Origin: Haemonchus contortus
Taxonomy: Eukaryota; Nematoda; Chromadorea; Rhabditida; Trichostrongylidae
NCBI GenBank assembly: GCA_000469685.2
Contig: LS997563.1
Location: 37,798,468 to 37,862,467 of the forward strand
Length of the DNA stretch: 64,000 bases
Reading direction: 5' to 3'
A model generated the notes under the pieces. It worked only from the letters and a program-made list of their open reading frames with translations. It had not been told where the DNA came from and ran no database searches. Positions 25,101-40,100 of this stretch are shown here, in pieces. Every line of letters begins with the position of its first letter. Position 1 is the first letter of the stretch. The position numbers and the translations under genes are program-made.

Positions 25101-28100
25101 AATTGGCCTAATAATTGCTTTTGGGCAGGACAAATTAGACCTTTCAAACGAAAAGGTAGTGCATGATGTTCAATAAGAACTGGCCAGTCGTGTGCAAAAG
25201 GGAAATTTCCGGTAATTCAATGAAGCCCAAGTGCCCGGCAACGAACAGCTACATGAGGGTACGGCGAAGTTCATTAGACTACTGGAGCCTCGAGATTGCA
25301 CTCAATCACTTTTAGAAGATGCCATCCTGGCACTTTGGAAAAGACTTCATGGTGACAATCGACTTGGCTTAAACCTAGCAAAAACTTATTGGATAGCTTT
25401 CCAATTTAGTGGTTTCGTGTTTCGCGTCGGTCTTTTCTAAGCCATTTCCTTTTCTAGCACTTTCTTACGAGCATTGGTTCGATTTCCTTTTTCGATTTCA
25501 TTTCTTCCTAGAAACTCTACGAATAATGATACTCATCTTTAATGATAGAAGTCGATGGGTCGAGTTGATCAATTTTTCTTTTTTCAAAACATTCCAACGC
25601 TCTTTATACCTGCTACGCCCAATCAGGTAGTAACGATTTGGCTTTTTTCTAAATTGCCTGGCTTTCGAGTTAGGAAGCAAAACGCTCAGGGCATGGGCAG
25701 GATCCGATCCGCCATGTACTTCCTCTTCGACAATGCCTGTTCTTGTTCTACCGAGATATAGGGCGTTTCACCGAACTTTCAGCCCTTCAATGACTAAGAC
25801 TTTGAAGTTTTCAATCAAAAAAACCAATACGAATGAAGGGTTAGCACTGTTTCGCATTTTGATTTCTATTAACTTCAACAGCTCAAAATAACTTAGAAAT
25901 GGGCGGGGCGATCTGGGGCGGATCCCACATTGGTTATGAAAAAAAACTTTTGTCTTTGCGAAATAAATTTATAAATTAGGTTATGATTCATCTGCGAATA
26001 GCTTTCAATGACTCATGTCACTTTTTTGCGTTTATTTCAATTTGAAATTTAATTATTTTTTCATTGACAAATTTTATTTACCAGTCTATCTCACACCGAC
26101 CGAGGGTTTTTCTTAGTAAAGACATGGTGTAAATTTTCAAGTAATCAAATAAGTAAGTAATAAGTAATAGTACTCGACCTATAAAAAGCATCATTTTGAA
26201 GTGAAAAACAAGTCTGGCTTTATAGTTTTATCTAGAAAGTTGTACTTAATATGTATAGGCATTATCGCTTCAGTGAACAAGGAGCCTTTTTTTGTAGTCC
26301 TATAGTATATATTACTCAGTGGACCAATTGAAGTAATCAAAGCGAATGAGATAGGCGACTCTCGTGGAACGCCAATCTAGCTATAAGCTCGATCAACCGG
26401 CTTGTTTTCTTTTCCTAAGTCACTTACCCTTAGGGTTTTCTACTATGGTAATTCTTCCATCAGTTAATTTCCCATAGCATCTTGTGTAAGGAAAAACTTC
26501 ATTGTGCTTTCATGGAGTCCTCCAGCTGATCTTTTCTGGACCAAAATCATGTAGTTGTTTTACGGTAACTCTAACTAGTTAAATTGGGCTATTTTGGAAG
26601 GAGGGGGTGGTGGAACAGTAGGAGAGGGTTAGTGGCGAGGGGGTGGCTGGCACCTACCAGTTTTGGGAGTCATTTCATAGGAATTTCATAGGAACTAAAG
26701 GCAGAATTCCCTCAATGACGTCTCGTGTACGCCGTGCATTTCACTTTCCTCGGGAGCCATAGAATCATCCCTAGTCGTGATTTTCTCTGATGCAAGATGC
26801 TTGGAATGTGAATGAACCGATTTTCTCCCTCACCTAAGAACTCGAACAGATGAGTTCGGGGTAAAAGCCAAGGAAATAACCCCTGATCTACCTCCTTCCA
26901 CGATGTCGGTACATGGAGGGGTACCTGGACCTATCCGTCATCAGTTCGAGCCCCCTTTACCTAAGTCCTCCGGAATCTTTGTAGTTACCACAGTTGAAAG
27001 GTTCTTTGCAAAGTAAGCCTGCACAATAACATAAGCAAAACTTCTGGCTAAATTGCCATCTTTTTGCTCCAGAAAAAATGTAAGTAAACTTGTCAAAGTC
27101 ACTGAACAAATGAAGATTAATGGAAGTGAAGAAACGGCGCGACAGGCTAATCCGTGGACGTGGACGCTCAGCCTCGTTCTTCTCAACAGAAACGACACGA
27201 GAGCGACCAAGCAAAAGTCTTCTGTAAAAAGTCTGGGCTTCAATTTTCCCTCACTTAACCACTAGCGCTAAGAGCGTTCACAATTATGAAGGGGTGAAGG
27301 GGATGGGGAGTTTAGACGTACCAATTTTTCAAAAATAAGTGACCTTATTCCAGAAAGGGGATTTAATTTAGTAAGGGCCAGCCAGTTAGGTTCGTCAAAA
27401 ATTTGAAAAAATCCCTGCCTGTGTCTGCACTGCAATTGTCTTATCTATCCGTCCTATTGAAGAACCACTTTTCAAGTTTTCATAGCGTCCTCAATCTCCT
27501 ATTTGGCTTGAAACTTGGTGTGGACTGTCCCTACTTACCTCTCGGGAAGGTGCTTTGGCTCGTTATGGGGATAAGTAACCAATGAGATGAGCTCAAATCA
27601 ATATTTTCCAAAAGAAAGTCAAATTTCATAGTTCATCGCAATCCTTCCCATGGAAACTACCCCTTGCAAAGCAGCCAGTTGATTCCTACGGCGAATTTTC
27701 TGGGTTCTCATAAAACAACTAGTCCATAGGCTTAATGGCAAGTCTTTAATGCTATTTTATTGTGCACAATAACAGCAGTAAATCCCTAGTAATTGGGTTG
27801 TAAGCTATGGAGCAGAGGAAGCCAATTTCCTGGCAAAAACTCTATAAAGGCTGTTCCAATGGGCTTTGGCAAACCTGTTCGAACCAATTGAGCCAATTGC
27901 CGATTACATACGTTCCTTCAACTAGTTCGTGAGGGTTTATCGGTCCCTCAACAACATTGCCAACCTCAACTGACTGATTTTAAGCCTTATCCGAGGGTGG
28001 GGTGAATGCGTCTAGCCGGGTATTATTAATTCCGTGATATTGTTTTGACCATTTTTCCGAAGCCATTTCAATAAAATCAAAAGAATGGGTTCATTTCAGC

Positions 28101-31100
28101 GGAAATCTTTTCGCTGGGCTGAGTCTTTTGTGAAGCTATCGCAAAAAGAATCAGGGAATCCTTCCCAGATCCCATTTCATACAGACCTTCCCCCTTAAAC
28201 GCTTGTGTAGACCATCTTGTCTCCACCCAGAACGCCTTTCGCCTCTTTTCAGTAGAAGAACAGCCTACACCGAAAAGTGCGGAGTTCCTGATCAGGCCTC
28301 TGATAGGGTCCATTTCCGTCCTGATCACCCAGAGACAAAATTGAAATTCTAGACTGAACATCCGTGTACTGGTTATGAAGCAACGCAGCCAGATGAAGGC
28401 CGAACTCACCCAGGGGCTTCCTGAGGCCTTTTTGAATGCTCATATATGATGGAATAGGAATGGGGGTACTGGGATAAGGCTGTATGTAAAATGAAGAGTA
28501 TTTTACGTAAAGTCCCACGTCTGCAGCGCTTTATTTCACGACAAGATCACTGTATGAGTCGGGTTTCCGTCCTGAGTTTCTTCTGCTGTTGTTGCTTCAG
28601 CTTGGTTACTACTGCCTTCGTTGTCTATTCATTAACCGCAGGAATTCAGAGGCAGGGTGAGGAAAAGGAATCTTATTGACTCAGAAGTAGATTTTGTTTA
28701 CCCATCAGGATTAGGGAAGGGTGAGGGACTCTGATCGAAAAGCGTATTTATCATGGTATTGTGCCTAAGTCACTAGTAAACAATTTTCTGATCGTGAAAG
28801 AAGATTACTCGAGGTAGTACCCCTAATGCTCTGTAGTAGTGTGGAGGAATGCCCAACATCATTGCTCTCCACTGATATCTTAATTAACTTAATTATAATA
28901 AAACAAAAAAGATTTTTTTGTATCCAAAAATTGATTTCTCAAGCAATGGAGACTGTTTTTACCCTTTAATCTGTTTCTTGGTCATATTATGAGGCAAATT
29001 TCTGCAGGATCCATTGGAACCTTAGGCGAGAATTTTGACTACTTCCATCAGGGTTACTGTAGAATAAAAAATTGCAAAATAAAAAAAACAATTGAGGTGA
29101 TGAATGAACTGGCGTTCGTTATTTTCTCATAGGCCCCCCTCTTCCTGCTACGTTATTTAGGCTGGGAAACTACTTTTAAAAACGGGATAGATCGCTTTCA
29201 TGTCGTGAGAAAGGCTTATGGGCGTTGAGATTCGAAAAAAGCATTTTTGAGCCAAATAGCTAACATTCGAGAGATTTTGTTTTTAAAGGATTTCATAGGT
29301 ACCGTAATTCTTATTCAACAGAAATCTCTCTTTTTTTACGACTTTCATTTGAATCAGCTTATCGTCTCAACAAACAAAACTTTTGGTAAGCCTTTGTTGA
29401 TGTCAACAAAGAGGACAGAAAGTTGATTAAAGTTTTTTACTCTACAGTAGGCTTTTTGTTTTTGTTGCAAAAGACCTCCCATCACGTTTTCGTTACAAAG
29501 AACCTCCCACGAAGCCATGATTTTAACCCGAGGGTCTCAGATCAAATCCAGCTTCTTGTAAAAATAGCAATAGGTTTTCAACGAAGGCCATTCACTTCAC
29601 GAGCCCCCCCCCCCCCCTTCTTGACGGAGTTCTTGTTTCCTGTTGAGTTGAACAGCCTTACTCTGATAGTAGAATTTCATCATCAGTCGCTCTAAGTGAT
29701 GATCCTCTTTGAGGACCTAAGATTGGCTCTTGAAGAGCTCATTTTGGATTGTCAGGCAAAGTACTTCACTCTACAAGGCCAATAACAAGTTTTTTCCTAG
29801 AACATATTAACGTACAAGTGAGACCTTTAGTCATAGATCCATAACAGGAGGGCCGGCCTTCTTTAAGGGATTCTTCATAAGGGATTCTTCAAACTGCTAT
29901 CAGAGAATTTTTTCCAGGGAGGGCTCTGTGAGTATAAATTTTTTCCGGAACCTTTTTTCAAGTCCTTTCGAAAATTACTGAGACTACCCATGAGCGAGGA
30001 ACTGGGCGAGGAAGGTTTCGAGTCAATTTCGGGTATTCGGGACCATTTCATTGTAAATCCTCCCCTACATTTTTTGGTATGTTATCAGTCATTATCATAA
30101 ATTATCGATGGGTATTATTATCTTTTTTTTCCGTCATGAGATCAGCCACGCATTTGTTCGAGGTACTATTTCCTAGCTCTACTACTCAAAGGCTCATTAT
30201 CTTGTTTTGCTTGCATACTGCCTAAACTGCGGGAACCTGGAAAAGGTCTCTACAGAAAATGATCCACGGATCATGCCTACAGAGACGGCATCACTTGCCG
30301 TTACTCCAAACATTCCTGTCATAGTATTTCTTCATTTCTTCTAGGTCTTGCGGGATACTCAGCTGGTAACGCCCTTTTAGGTCTGCACATTGTGCATACA
30401 AAGTTTTTATCTCGTAGTAAAAACGTACTGGGAAAAAAACGCTTCTCAATGTGGCCACTCTGGCATAACAGTGGACTGAGTCTGAGGGCAACACAATCGC
30501 CTGCAAATTCCAATCTTTTGACTAGGCATGATTGCAGCCATTCTTATGACTTCCCAGTCAAGACTTGTTGTGCTTCTTGCTCTTGCTGACGTTAATGTTC
30601 CCAATGCTCATTCGCTTTAGTCCTCCAGTTCACCTACTTATCTGCCTAGCTGTTATCGGTTCAAAAGCAGCCATTTCCGCATTTCTCAGAACTTTTCTGG
30701 CATTTAGATACCTTGATGATAGGGTACATGCTCTAAAAGCTATCAATTTGCCCCCATTTTTCTGGCGGAATTTTTTCCGGTTGATTTATACTGAATAGAA
30801 GCCACTGCCCTTCAACCCGGTACTTTAAGAAATTGACTTTCGGCTTCTATATAAGTAGAGAGTTTGGTGCTAGTAGTCTGAAAAGAGTTGTTTATCGGTA
30901 AACCCAAGATTTTCGCAGTTTTCGTCAGTTTGCCCGTCACATTTTTAGGCTTTAGCTGATCTGTAAGTTGGAAAATCTTTCCCTAACCATATTCCTCGTG
31001 AATTTTTTGGATCCCTTCTTCACACGTGGGTACCGTTGTTTATAGACCCTCCCTGAGCCCCATGGCACTTGATCCAGTTAAGGGCCATAGAGTAAGCTGG

Positions 31101-34100
31101 AGGGAAGGAACCCTTCCTATAGTCCGAATATTGGTGATGAATGAAGCCCACCCACCCTGACTTGCAGTGAAAGGGCTGTCGCTTTACCAGTTGGAGGTTC
31201 CTGCTCATACACTCTCTAATTTACCTGACGCGGTGCCCAGCAAAACTACCCATAGCCATATCTTGGTGTGCCGTATGTACGACTGGATCTCTCTGATGGT
31301 CTGGCCCCTCTTCTTTCTTTCTGTTCTTACAATAGCGAATAGGTTCGAGGCACATCGCTCGAACCTTCATGGAGTTATCCGAAGTCGTTTGAATTTAGGG
31401 TCATATGAGCCCCCTACTCCCTGATAGGAATTCTCGAAATCGAAAACTCTTCCTAGAGGAAAACCCTTCCGATCACAAGAAATGTGAACAGAATCTGATT
31501 GAAGGGGTATTACTTGAGCGTCAGCTTAATTCTACGAATGCTGTTTTTGGTCCTATTTAGATCACTGTATGCATACAATTTCCTTGTCCAGTAGGGTCAG
31601 AAGCTACCCAGAGTGGTTGTGAACTCACCTATCGAAATTCGTAAGGGATGAGTTCGCCTTATGGATATGTCCAGCCACGCGGGTACTTGATCACTTGATC
31701 CTGAACGAATTCCGACTTGAGCTAACTCGGCTTGAACTCTCCAGGAGTAGAAGGTGAGAGAAGTGTTCACTTGAAATGATGAAGGCACACGATAACTTGA
31801 ATATTTACTTAAACCGAATAAGTGATGAGATCGGGGCTAGAGCCCAGCCGGTACTGGAGAAGATTGTGGCGAAATCGATCGATTGTACTGAGAATAGCCC
31901 TTTATAGCTGCCCCGAGCCCGCCAGATCATTTCGTAGATCACGCCTATAGTCAAATAGGCCCGATCAAAAACTAAACAACAGAATTAGAAACGAGAAGTA
32001 AATGTAAACAACAACTGAACAAAGAAGAGGTCGCTTTCGCGACATCATCTTTATATCGGCTAACACCTACAAAAGGTCATTGCCCTCCGTCAGCGCGCTC
32101 AGTTCCGAGACTGCAAGCCACAAGCCATTCACTGTGGTCTGTGGTCGTTTTGACAGGTTCCCATAAATATAAAATACTCGTTCCAAGGCCATAGCTATCT
32201 TGGGCAATGGGCTCTAAAAAGAGAGTGTTCGTTGATTCTTTGCGAGCTTTTGCATTTTATTTACAACCTTTCCTTTCTCTGTGACTGATTTAAAGAAGAG
32301 CCAGACCCTTATTGGTGATAGGGCCGTTGAATAGTGCTGCAAATTAAGAATAGAAATTTATTTACTCACTCATTCATCCGTATTATGCCCAACGCAGGGC
32401 TACAATCAGGGCGAGATTCGAAATTGTGTCTGATTCGTGACTGAAACTGGCTGATCTTGCCTTTTAACTGGCTGATCTTGTCTTTTTTTGAAACTGGCTG
32501 ATCTTGCCTTATATTTGTTATTGAAAGAGTATTGACTGTCTCACCGTTTGTAACCCCCTTTGAGCATAGTAGATAAACAAATAGGTAAACAAATCTCTAT
32601 TCACAATTTGCCATGCTATTCAGCTCTGGTCTGGTCACTAATGAAGGCCTATCTCTTTTTCACAGACTCTTTGACTCATAGTTTTGCCATTTTCGCCGTC
32701 AACCTCGATAAACTCTTGTTTATCCATCTGATAGGGTTTTGTTTATGGTGGTTTTATTTTTACCTACACCAGTGCTAGAGCATTAGAGCGATTTTTCTGG
32801 TTTCTGTCGGAGCCCATTTTCAAAGTGGTAGGAAACTCCGAGAAAGAACTTTGCTTCGGCCGGAAATGGATGCGATTAGGCGATTAATGTGGTGTCCAAA
32901 CCGATTTTGTACTTTTTCATTATAATGTCAGTACATCAACGAGGTAGTAAAACATCAAAGCAGTTAATGTGTTTTCCTCATTGATCTGTAGGAAGTCTGG
33001 CTCCAGAAGTCTCCCAGAGCTCCTACTGCACCGCTAGATCCGGTAATCAGCAGGGAGAACGCTACTTCTCACTCCTTAGACCACCTTGGTATTAATCAGA
33101 TGCGCAGTTCGGTGAAAAAATGATTTTGGAGGTTTTCTCTTGAGGCGAATGTGTGTCTCCGGTGGTCCCTGAGGATCATTATCAATGGGATCATTAGGGA
33201 TCATTATAAATTCTCGCGGACTGCGCCTTTAAGCCTTCAACTCACTAGTCGTCTCATCGTCTGCATGTTCAGGACGTTATGTTTACTTGTTGTTGTTTTG
33301 ATCACCACCAGATATTGTTCCTTTTTGGAGGTACTTTGAGTGCTGTTGGACAAGTCATTAGCTATCTCCAATTTGTTAATTTTATATTTTCATCGACACC
33401 CCTACCCAGTTTTTGGGTTCATTGGCATGGGCTGAGTCTTTCCAGAAACATCAATTCTCAGGGCTTACCGCTCGATCTTCTTACATTCAATGAACCGTGA
33501 ATCTAGAAACGAATCGGGACCGATCCTCTAAGAACACCAACAGCCCTTGGACGGTCCAGTCCTGACAGCTCCCCATTCATGCCGGCTCATCTCATAGGGA
33601 CCCGAAGGACTCCCCAACGTAGTTCTCTCAAAAGAGCGTTTCAATGCAGTTGATCCACCTATTTATAAATTTCCTCATTTCTTCAGAAATGGGGCTTCTG
33701 GCTCAGAATCAAAACAAGAACCTATCCGTTCTTTGGAGCCATCAGAGGTACATCGTTGGCTCATTAATGTCTTCCCGAATGGGTAAAAAAAGTCGTAGCC
33801 AAAAGAAGCGTGATCGGTATTATACCGAGGAGAGCAATTATTTCAATGGCTCGAGCCTCTAGGACGTTTCGATAGCTTGAACTGCAGAAAGTGGGCAGCC
33901 ATTCTTGCCATGCCAAAGCTCACCTTCTGACCTTCGCTCGGAGAGACAAAAGTCAACTTAACAGAAAAGCATCTATAACTACATTGTTATTACTTGCCGA
34001 CTTACTTTAGTAAATATAGAAAATATGTAGATTCACTGAATAGGACGCTTTCAGCTGAAAATAACTATCCTAAAGTAAGAACCATCTCCCAGCACCTTTG

Positions 34101-37100
34101 CTCGAGTACATTTATTCAATGCTGTTTTTGATGGCCCCTTGAGGCTTTATCTTTCTATATCTAACAACTCACCTTGATTATCAGATGTTACACTGATCTA
34201 TCGCTACCGAAGATTCAAAGTTCCACTCAGAAGCACATAAGATCGACCAGAAACTCCTTCAGCACCTTCTGGACCTTTGAATAGGGTGGATATTTCTTAT
34301 TCTATTTTATTCATCTTGCAACCGGAAATCTAGCATCCGAGGGAAACTGGCGACGGAAAGTTGCCACTAAACAAAGGAAAATCGAGTTTTCGACACATTC
34401 TGGAGTCTATTAGGCCTTTGAACGACTGTTTTTGATAAATTTGATTCCCGCAAGTCCGCAGGTCTGCTGTTAGAATCTCAGAACTTGGACATTTGTAGCT
34501 GGACAGGCATTGAATCATCACTTCCTGCTAGATTATTCGAGTTGAGCCATTCTGAACTGGTTGTTTACTGTACTTGTAGCTCCATTTCCGCACTCATTCA
34601 ATCCTATTATACGTACTTTGGATTGCATCGAGGTTCTGGAGCATCTTCTTTCTTGTTTACCGGAGTGAATGTCTGCTCGCGTGGTTCCGATATGTTTTCC
34701 GTATGTTATTCAGAACGGATGGATCGGTTAGCTGCTGTGCATGCCATGCACGGCTTTCTGAAGGTACCAGCAAAAAAGAAAAGTTGCCCAGTCAGAGCCG
34801 GTCGGTCCATGTCTCTGACCGAACGGCGTGGACTCGTTTCTCCCGCACGTTTTCCTGCCCGAGGCACTGTTTCACCTTTGCCTACGAGGGCTAGTAAGTT
34901 GTGCACAGTTCGAAACTAAATGGGGTTGAAGATAACAAAGCGATTATTTATTCATTTATTTATTTATTTATTTACACACTCACGGAGTGCACCCTAAAAG
35001 GAAAATCAGGGCGTATAGATTAGAAGGGATCGTGAGTAAAATCAAATCTTGAAACATAAGCAGCAGACGTTTTATATGCCTGACGATCTTTATATCCCAA
35101 AATTTACATAATTATTTATTTGGGATATTTACTTATTTTTTATTTTTTGCCTGATCAAGTACAGACTGTTTTCATTCGGTCACCAGGCTTTTGTTCTTGA
35201 GGTGCTGACATTACTTTAGGGCGTACCTAGGTGGCTGGCGCAGTAACAAGTAGCGTTTTATCATGCATCAAGGTCCAGGGATTGAAGCTCATATTGGTTT
35301 TCACTCCACGAGACTGAAAATTACATCTCTTTTGTGGTGGACTAATTGGTACCAGAATGGTCTAGGAGGTAAAAAGCACCGACTCGTCCATCGGCAGCCC
35401 AAGTCACTGTAGGCCACATACATACGAATTCAATACGCCACTGCGATTCTGAATGGAAGTATTAGATTTTTGAGCCCATAAAAACTAAAATAAGCGCCGA
35501 GTCAAATCAAAGTAGAGCTGCTACTTATTCACAACACGAAAGTGAAATGCCACATGGAATCAAAACAGTTTCGGCACGTCTGAAGTATTATCAAATTAAG
35601 GTCTCAACCGAATATTTGGTAACCCGCGATACATTCGAGTTTCTTATGATCCATATTTAGAAGGGAACATCGAGCTTATTTGTGGGATTACCTGTATTAG
35701 TACCTCTTCAGCTTGTCTCCGATATAAGGAATTTATAACAGTTAAATGGTCTATTTACAGGGTGGGCCAAAATTATGATTACAGCGCGCGCTGACGTTCA
35801 TTGCAAATTTTTTCTATGTTCATAACATTTCATTGAATTTCTTCCATTTCACAAAGTAGCTTACGTTATAACCTTTCTAATGATACTAAACTTTGGGTAG
35901 ATTTTTAACATAATATAAGCGTAACTAGTCCGTGAATTGAACGTAGCTTTGCATTTACAAACACGTTTGGCACGGTGCATCTACAGACGAATTAGCGAAA
36001 CAAGGCAGGTATTGCATCCAACCATAAGACGCTCTCGAGAGTTGGGAACAATTGCAGATAGGAGTGGTGAACCTAGGAGAGCTGCGGTTATATTTAGGGG
36101 AAGTGTCAAGAAAGCAGGGCAAAGGTCTACGTAGGAGCAAAATTCATTATGAGTCCAAAAAGGATAAATGAATGGATATGTCACGAAATTTTCTGTGTGA
36201 AATCGTGAAGCATCCTCTGCACAACGAGACCGTTATACGATCAGAAAGTGATCTCCCCAGTGAGCAGGCTAAAAAGGAGCAAAAGGTTGGCTCGAAAAGT
36301 TGCCGCGCCGCACCCGAAAAAATTGTCCTACGGAATGCCTGTTCATTGACGAGAAAAAATTCACAGTGAAATAGGTGCTCGATAAGTAGAGCGATAACAT
36401 TTATATGAAGCCTAAAGAAATGAAAGTGATACAGCGCCTGGCTCACTAACTTTCTGTGATGGCCTATACCAGCATCACCGCCGAGGCAAAGACACCGATT
36501 ATTCTTGTAAATTATGGAGCGGAAGTTGGTTTAGAGGCCTGTTTGATCTCTTCGTGCGCAATAGGACACTGTGGTGATTCGAAAGGTCATATTGTCACGA
36601 TGAAGCTCCTGACCGCAGAACAGAAATTGCCTAGAAATTTCGTAAAAGGGGTTTCTTGACTTCATAACCTTCGATCAGTGACCACTCTGGAGCCCTGACC
36701 TAAATCCCATGAATGTCTCCATGTGGTCAGCCTCTGAGATGAAAGCATCCTTTAGCCCAAAAAAGAGAAGAAATAATCTCGAAAATGCTTAGCAAAAAGC
36801 CGGGACCATTTCGATGACCCTAGCTGCGTGCCACCGTCAATGCCGTCCATCGTCGTCTTTGGGGTTGGGTGAAAGCAGAAAGCAACAGATCCCAGTCTCA
36901 ATGTACAGTTTTGAAAAGAAATTTGTGCTAAACCCTTCAATGAAGTTGGTTTGCTCTATTGGCTTTCTATTCGTTTTCTGCGATGTGATTTCTGTGTAAT
37001 CATAATTTTGGCCCACCCTGTATTTTCATTCCAGTTTCAGAGTTTAAAAAAGCGTGCAAGAGAATTTGAACGAAGAATTGCTCAACTCCGGAAGTTTTTC

Positions 37101-40100
37101 CTGTTCCCGGACGATATGCTATGTTTAAGTAGTCCGTAACTGCAATCTGAGCCAAAGAAAATCAATAAAACTAGCATTGAATGAAGCTTCCCCTAGCGAT
37201 TTACTTTTATTTGGAGGATCCTAATGTGCGGAAATGGTTCTGCAGAATCGTTGGGAAACTGCAAAAGCGCGAACAAACGAGATGATGGAGAAAAATCCAG
37301 TCGATTTGCAAGCCATACCGTTTTATCCCGTCAGGAAAGTCTGGTGTTAGCCAAGCGACTCCAGAAAGATGGATGGCTTGGTTCGCCTAGGCGAGTATCC
37401 CTTGGATTCGATCCCCGAATCGTGCGTATGGTAGTGCGCACTACTAGCCACTACACCATTGATATCTAGATGACGCTGACATAGTCAAGTGGCAAGTGGC
37501 GCGCACTACTACTCGTATGGTCAGGGGAACGAATCCCGGATTGACACCTGCTCTAACCAATCAAGCCTTCCGCCTATTCGAGATCGGTTCTTTTGTGCCA
37601 GACTTCTAAGGAATAAGGGCACTGATTCGCGCTTCGGCTGGCTATCGCAAGTTATTGTATAGGCAACATAGGCATTCAAGACGGCTCTATCATCCTTAGA
37701 GATTTCGAATGCTAAGGCACATCACGAAATGGTGTTGATTGATGCAGAGATCTTATTCTTCATTCCATATCGCTCTATGCTTTCTAGAGTGGACCCTTAT
37801 GAAGCTGTGTATTCCCAATAAAAGACATTCCCCTAACTTCATTTGTCTAGACTAAAAGAATGGGGAGTAAGTGAGGGTATACAAGTATTCAAATTTCTCA
37901 TTATGAACTAGAAGGACGATTAAAGTGTTTACTACAGCCGTACCCTATCCAGGTAGATGGACAATTTGAATAGGAGCTGAATGAATAACCTTCTATTTTA
38001 AGAATGCATGCAAGCGGAAACCACGTTGTTTGTCCCAAGTACTCCAGCGGAGTGCCTGACAAATTAGTCAAGTACTACATGATTTTTCGGGGTAAAGGTT
38101 ATCATAAAAAATTCCGAGAATCTACAAAAATGCGTCCTCGACTACTGTTCCTAGTTCATTAGGGGCATACTATTCCGAGTTCATTAGGGACATTTGGATA
38201 GAAGAATTGCGATAGTCGTAGTCCCCCAAGTTTCCATGAGATGTTCCTTCGCGACTGCGACGAAAAAACTTTTCAGCAGCAGAAATGATAAAACATTCTG
38301 GTAAAATGGTTTTGGGAAAAGGCAAGATTCTCAAAAACTTTATTATAAAATATACTAATTTTCGGTACCCGGCCAAGCCGCAGAACTACTTTTTACTTGG
38401 TTTACCTTATTGTAAAGGAGTCTGTTAAGTGAAATAAAAAATGTTTTGTTCCTCGGTCCGTCAAGGTGAATCCCGTATGAATGGACTGAGCATTAGAGCA
38501 TGTTGGCTACAGATTCAGCTACATATTGGCTTCCAAATATTACTCTTTTCGAGGATTTTGTCAGGAACTTCAAGATTTTTTTTTTGATTGTGAACTTTTG
38601 GAAGAAGCGTAGTAGCCTTAGGTACCAGATATGCTCATCTTCTTGCTAGAGGCTAAATTTTTCAGGGTTCTTTTCGAGTTTCAGGATAAGAGCTTTAAGC
38701 TGGTTATGCTCTTGACTTCAGCCTACATTAATCAGAGTCTTACTTTGCTAGAAATTTTATATATTGAAACCTGAAAAATTTAGAGTTAATCCAACCGGTT
38801 TTGGTATGCGCCCTGCATTCGACTTCAATTCGGAATCTTAGTGGAGTATTGAATGCGTATATGGCCTATACAATGATTTGCAGTGGCCACCCCATTACAG
38901 TTCAGTGTTTTTAACCCTTCAGACGAGTCCGGTACCAATTATACGAGCCTAGAGGGATTAAAGGTCTGATTGTCTGGGCGGATGTCGAGGCGGGTTTGAA
39001 CCCGTGACCACACGTGTATGACAATGTGCCACTGCTACTTTACCTTTCCTGCCAATATTATTTATTTTAATATTTTCAATATTAATGGTCAATGCTGTTC
39101 CATCACAGAGGTGAGGGACAGCAGAAAGGTTCACCAGAAAGAATTTATCTGAAAAAAACCCAAAGCTGCTTCAAATTTTTGTATGAGCAAGAAAGACGTT
39201 TACATTTCTGCTCAAACGTTCATCATTGAAAAAAGAGAAGGCCTTTGATTCCCCACTTCTACACGACTTTTGAGAATAATCCATCTGTGAGAATATCCCT
39301 TCAACCGTGGGTATTTGGTCTTGTATAGGACCTAATGAACTCCTACCTATTCCCACGTATGTGGAGCTTACCCGAATTTGAAAAAAAATAAAGAAGAATC
39401 AAATCAAAAAAACTTTCCCATGAAAAATATGCATTGCTACAGGCCCTCTCGCACATGCTTTTTTCAAATCTTGAAATGATCCAATACATTTTCACCTGCC
39501 TATTTTTTGTGAGAGATAGGAAGTCATTTGACTTAACTAGGACTACAGTTGCACTAACAAGTGGAAATGTGAGAATTTCTATAAAAAATGACTTTTTATT
39601 CAATTTTCATCAAATTATTATTCATTTACTTTTCAACAGTAAAAATCGGTGGGAGAATTCAATCCAGTTTGCTGAACCAATAGATCATTCAAATATTTGG
39701 GCTTTGTATCTGGTAAACGGGGTACAGGCGGCATACGGTAGCCTTACCGGGGTTCATATTGGTACGTAGCGGATAGAATTACCTGGATTGGGGTTAATGT
39801 GTACCAACTCATTCATTCATTTATATACATTCTACTGGAGTTCCCACAAGACCTTAAGAATCATTAATTATTTTTAAGAATAGCAACTATGCAAACCAAC
39901 ATGTCAGACGAAGTTGTTTTCGAATTGTCTCAGCAGTTTTTCAGCTCAATATGGGGATGCGCCCCACATTCAACCACCTTTTAGAATTGTGGAAGCGTTT
40001 GAATGCGTACTTATCCTATACAATGACATAGACTTACGGTGTCCAGCAGATGTACGAGTCAGAGAATTCGTCCTAAACGAGTCTCGCACGAATTCGTCGA

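Noticed and set aside
26941..27265. Overlapping ORFs of 70-100 codons on both strands
   Set aside because: Three frames are open in the same 300 bases, with no domain or signal peptide that would favour one of them.
28077..28518. Two - strand ORFs (110 and 89 codons)
   Set aside because: They overlap each other in different frames with unremarkable composition and no homology I recognise.
30291..30513. - strand frame ending [19 protein letters not shown]
   Set aside because: The segment looks protein-like but is isolated, with no acceptor or donor in the right place.
31590..32210. Possible solo LTR
   Set aside because: A GC-richer block inside AT-rich intron, but I found no matching TG...CA ends, target duplication or second copy.
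34485..34919. 144-codon + strand ORF as a synaptotagmin exon
   Set aside because: No C2-like sequence, and exons 5 and 6 already join in phase across this region. Overlapping frames on both strands are open, so length alone is weak evidence. Kept only as a very low confidence entry.
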